A stretch of DNA of 5,312 nucleotides from an uncultured Oscillospiraceae bacterium. GTDB lineage: Bacteria; Bacillota; Clostridia; Oscillospirales; Oscillospiraceae. Position numbers and translations under genes: made by a program. Location: positions 1-5,312 of the forward strand of contig CAADSF010000182.1 of the NCBI GenBank assembly GCA_900751035.1, in the 5' to 3' direction. Of the stretch, positions 5,222 through 5,312 are shown piece after piece (within the stretch, counting starts at the first letter, position 1; each line of letters starts with the position of its first letter). The notes under the pieces are model-generated. The model did no database searches, was not told the origin of the DNA, and saw only the letters and a list, made by a program, of their open reading frames with translations.

Positions 5222-5312
5222 TTATCGCAAAGCAGATGCTGTCCAATTCAGGATCTGTTCCGCATATGCGATTGCCTGTTTTGCGTGGCGCTCCTCGACA
5301 GCCAATTCGTTC
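5222..5312 (-). CDS. Hypothetical protein, C-terminal fragment (runs off right edge)
   Basis: The last 29 codons before a TAA stop at 5224-5222 read NELAVEERHAKQAIAYAEQI and then LNWTASALR. The peptide is charged and alanine-rich with regular hydrophobic spacing, as in an amphipathic helix, and a strong terminator follows 24 bases later. Of the three minus-strand frames this one gives the most protein-like composition; another frame stays open through the terminator and is less credible. The N-terminal part is outside the window, so no family can be named. The gene belongs to a separate transcription unit upstream of the SSB promoter. Confidence 0.6.
   Translation of the reverse strand, partial: NELAVEERHAKQAIAYAEQILNWTASALR

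Noticed and set aside
4911..5246. Minus-strand frame of 111 codons across the gap before SSB
   Set aside because: It would read through the terminator at 5197-5168, the promoter and the leader, has no ribosome binding site, and gives an unconvincing protein.
1..5312. CRISPR array, tRNA or rRNA genes, insertion sequence ends
   Set aside because: I found no regularly spaced repeats, no tRNA-like cloverleaf or rRNA sequence, and no transposase motif or paired terminal inverted repeats.

Overview
All supported genes lie on the minus strand, so the window reads right to left. Strong AGGAGG-type ribosome binding sites, short intergenic gaps, ATGA stop/start overlaps, a sigma-A-type promoter and moderately GC-rich coding sequence point to a low-GC-phylum Gram-positive, most likely a clostridial gut bacterium (Oscillospiraceae-like; this is inference). 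An element-type single-stranded DNA-binding protein, a DUF932 protein, a small sigma-70-like factor and several orphan proteins together suggest the DNA-processing or accessory module of an integrative conjugative element or similar mobile element. No relaxase, integrase or type IV secretion gene is visible, so that assignment remains inference.

Layout from the right edge. The C-terminal end of an unknown gene (5312-5222) is closed by a terminator (5197-5168). Next comes a gene-free stretch of about 370 bases (5221-4855). It holds an AT-rich block, a near-consensus promoter (TTGACA, 17-base spacer, TACTAT) and a leader of about 185 bases with several predicted hairpins. The leader feeds an SSB gene (4854-4450). 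A strong terminator (4435-4378) follows, with no obvious new promoter behind it. Then come a two-helix membrane protein (4337-3549), a DUF932 protein (3521-2433), a 274-residue protein with a four-cysteine motif (2397-1573), a small sigma-70-like factor (1529-1041) and a 78-residue protein whose ATG overlaps the sigma stop codon (1044-808). A second strong terminator (793-761) ends this run. Only 14 bases later begins a YkgJ-family cysteine-cluster protein (746-72), and its stop codon overlaps the start of a gene that leaves the left edge (75-1).

How the genes may work together. SSB, the DUF932 protein and the cysteine-motif protein look like a DNA replication, repair or recombination set. 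The strongest new clue is that SSB and the cysteine-motif protein end in nearly the same ten-residue acidic tail (IDGDREELPE and IDGERDELPL). SSB tails recruit partner proteins, so the two may compete for, or share, the same partners. The two terminators sit where there is little or no room for promoters. They probably act as leaky attenuators that set a falling expression gradient: most SSB, less of the middle genes, least of the YkgJ gene. The sigma-like factor may direct transcription of other parts of the element.
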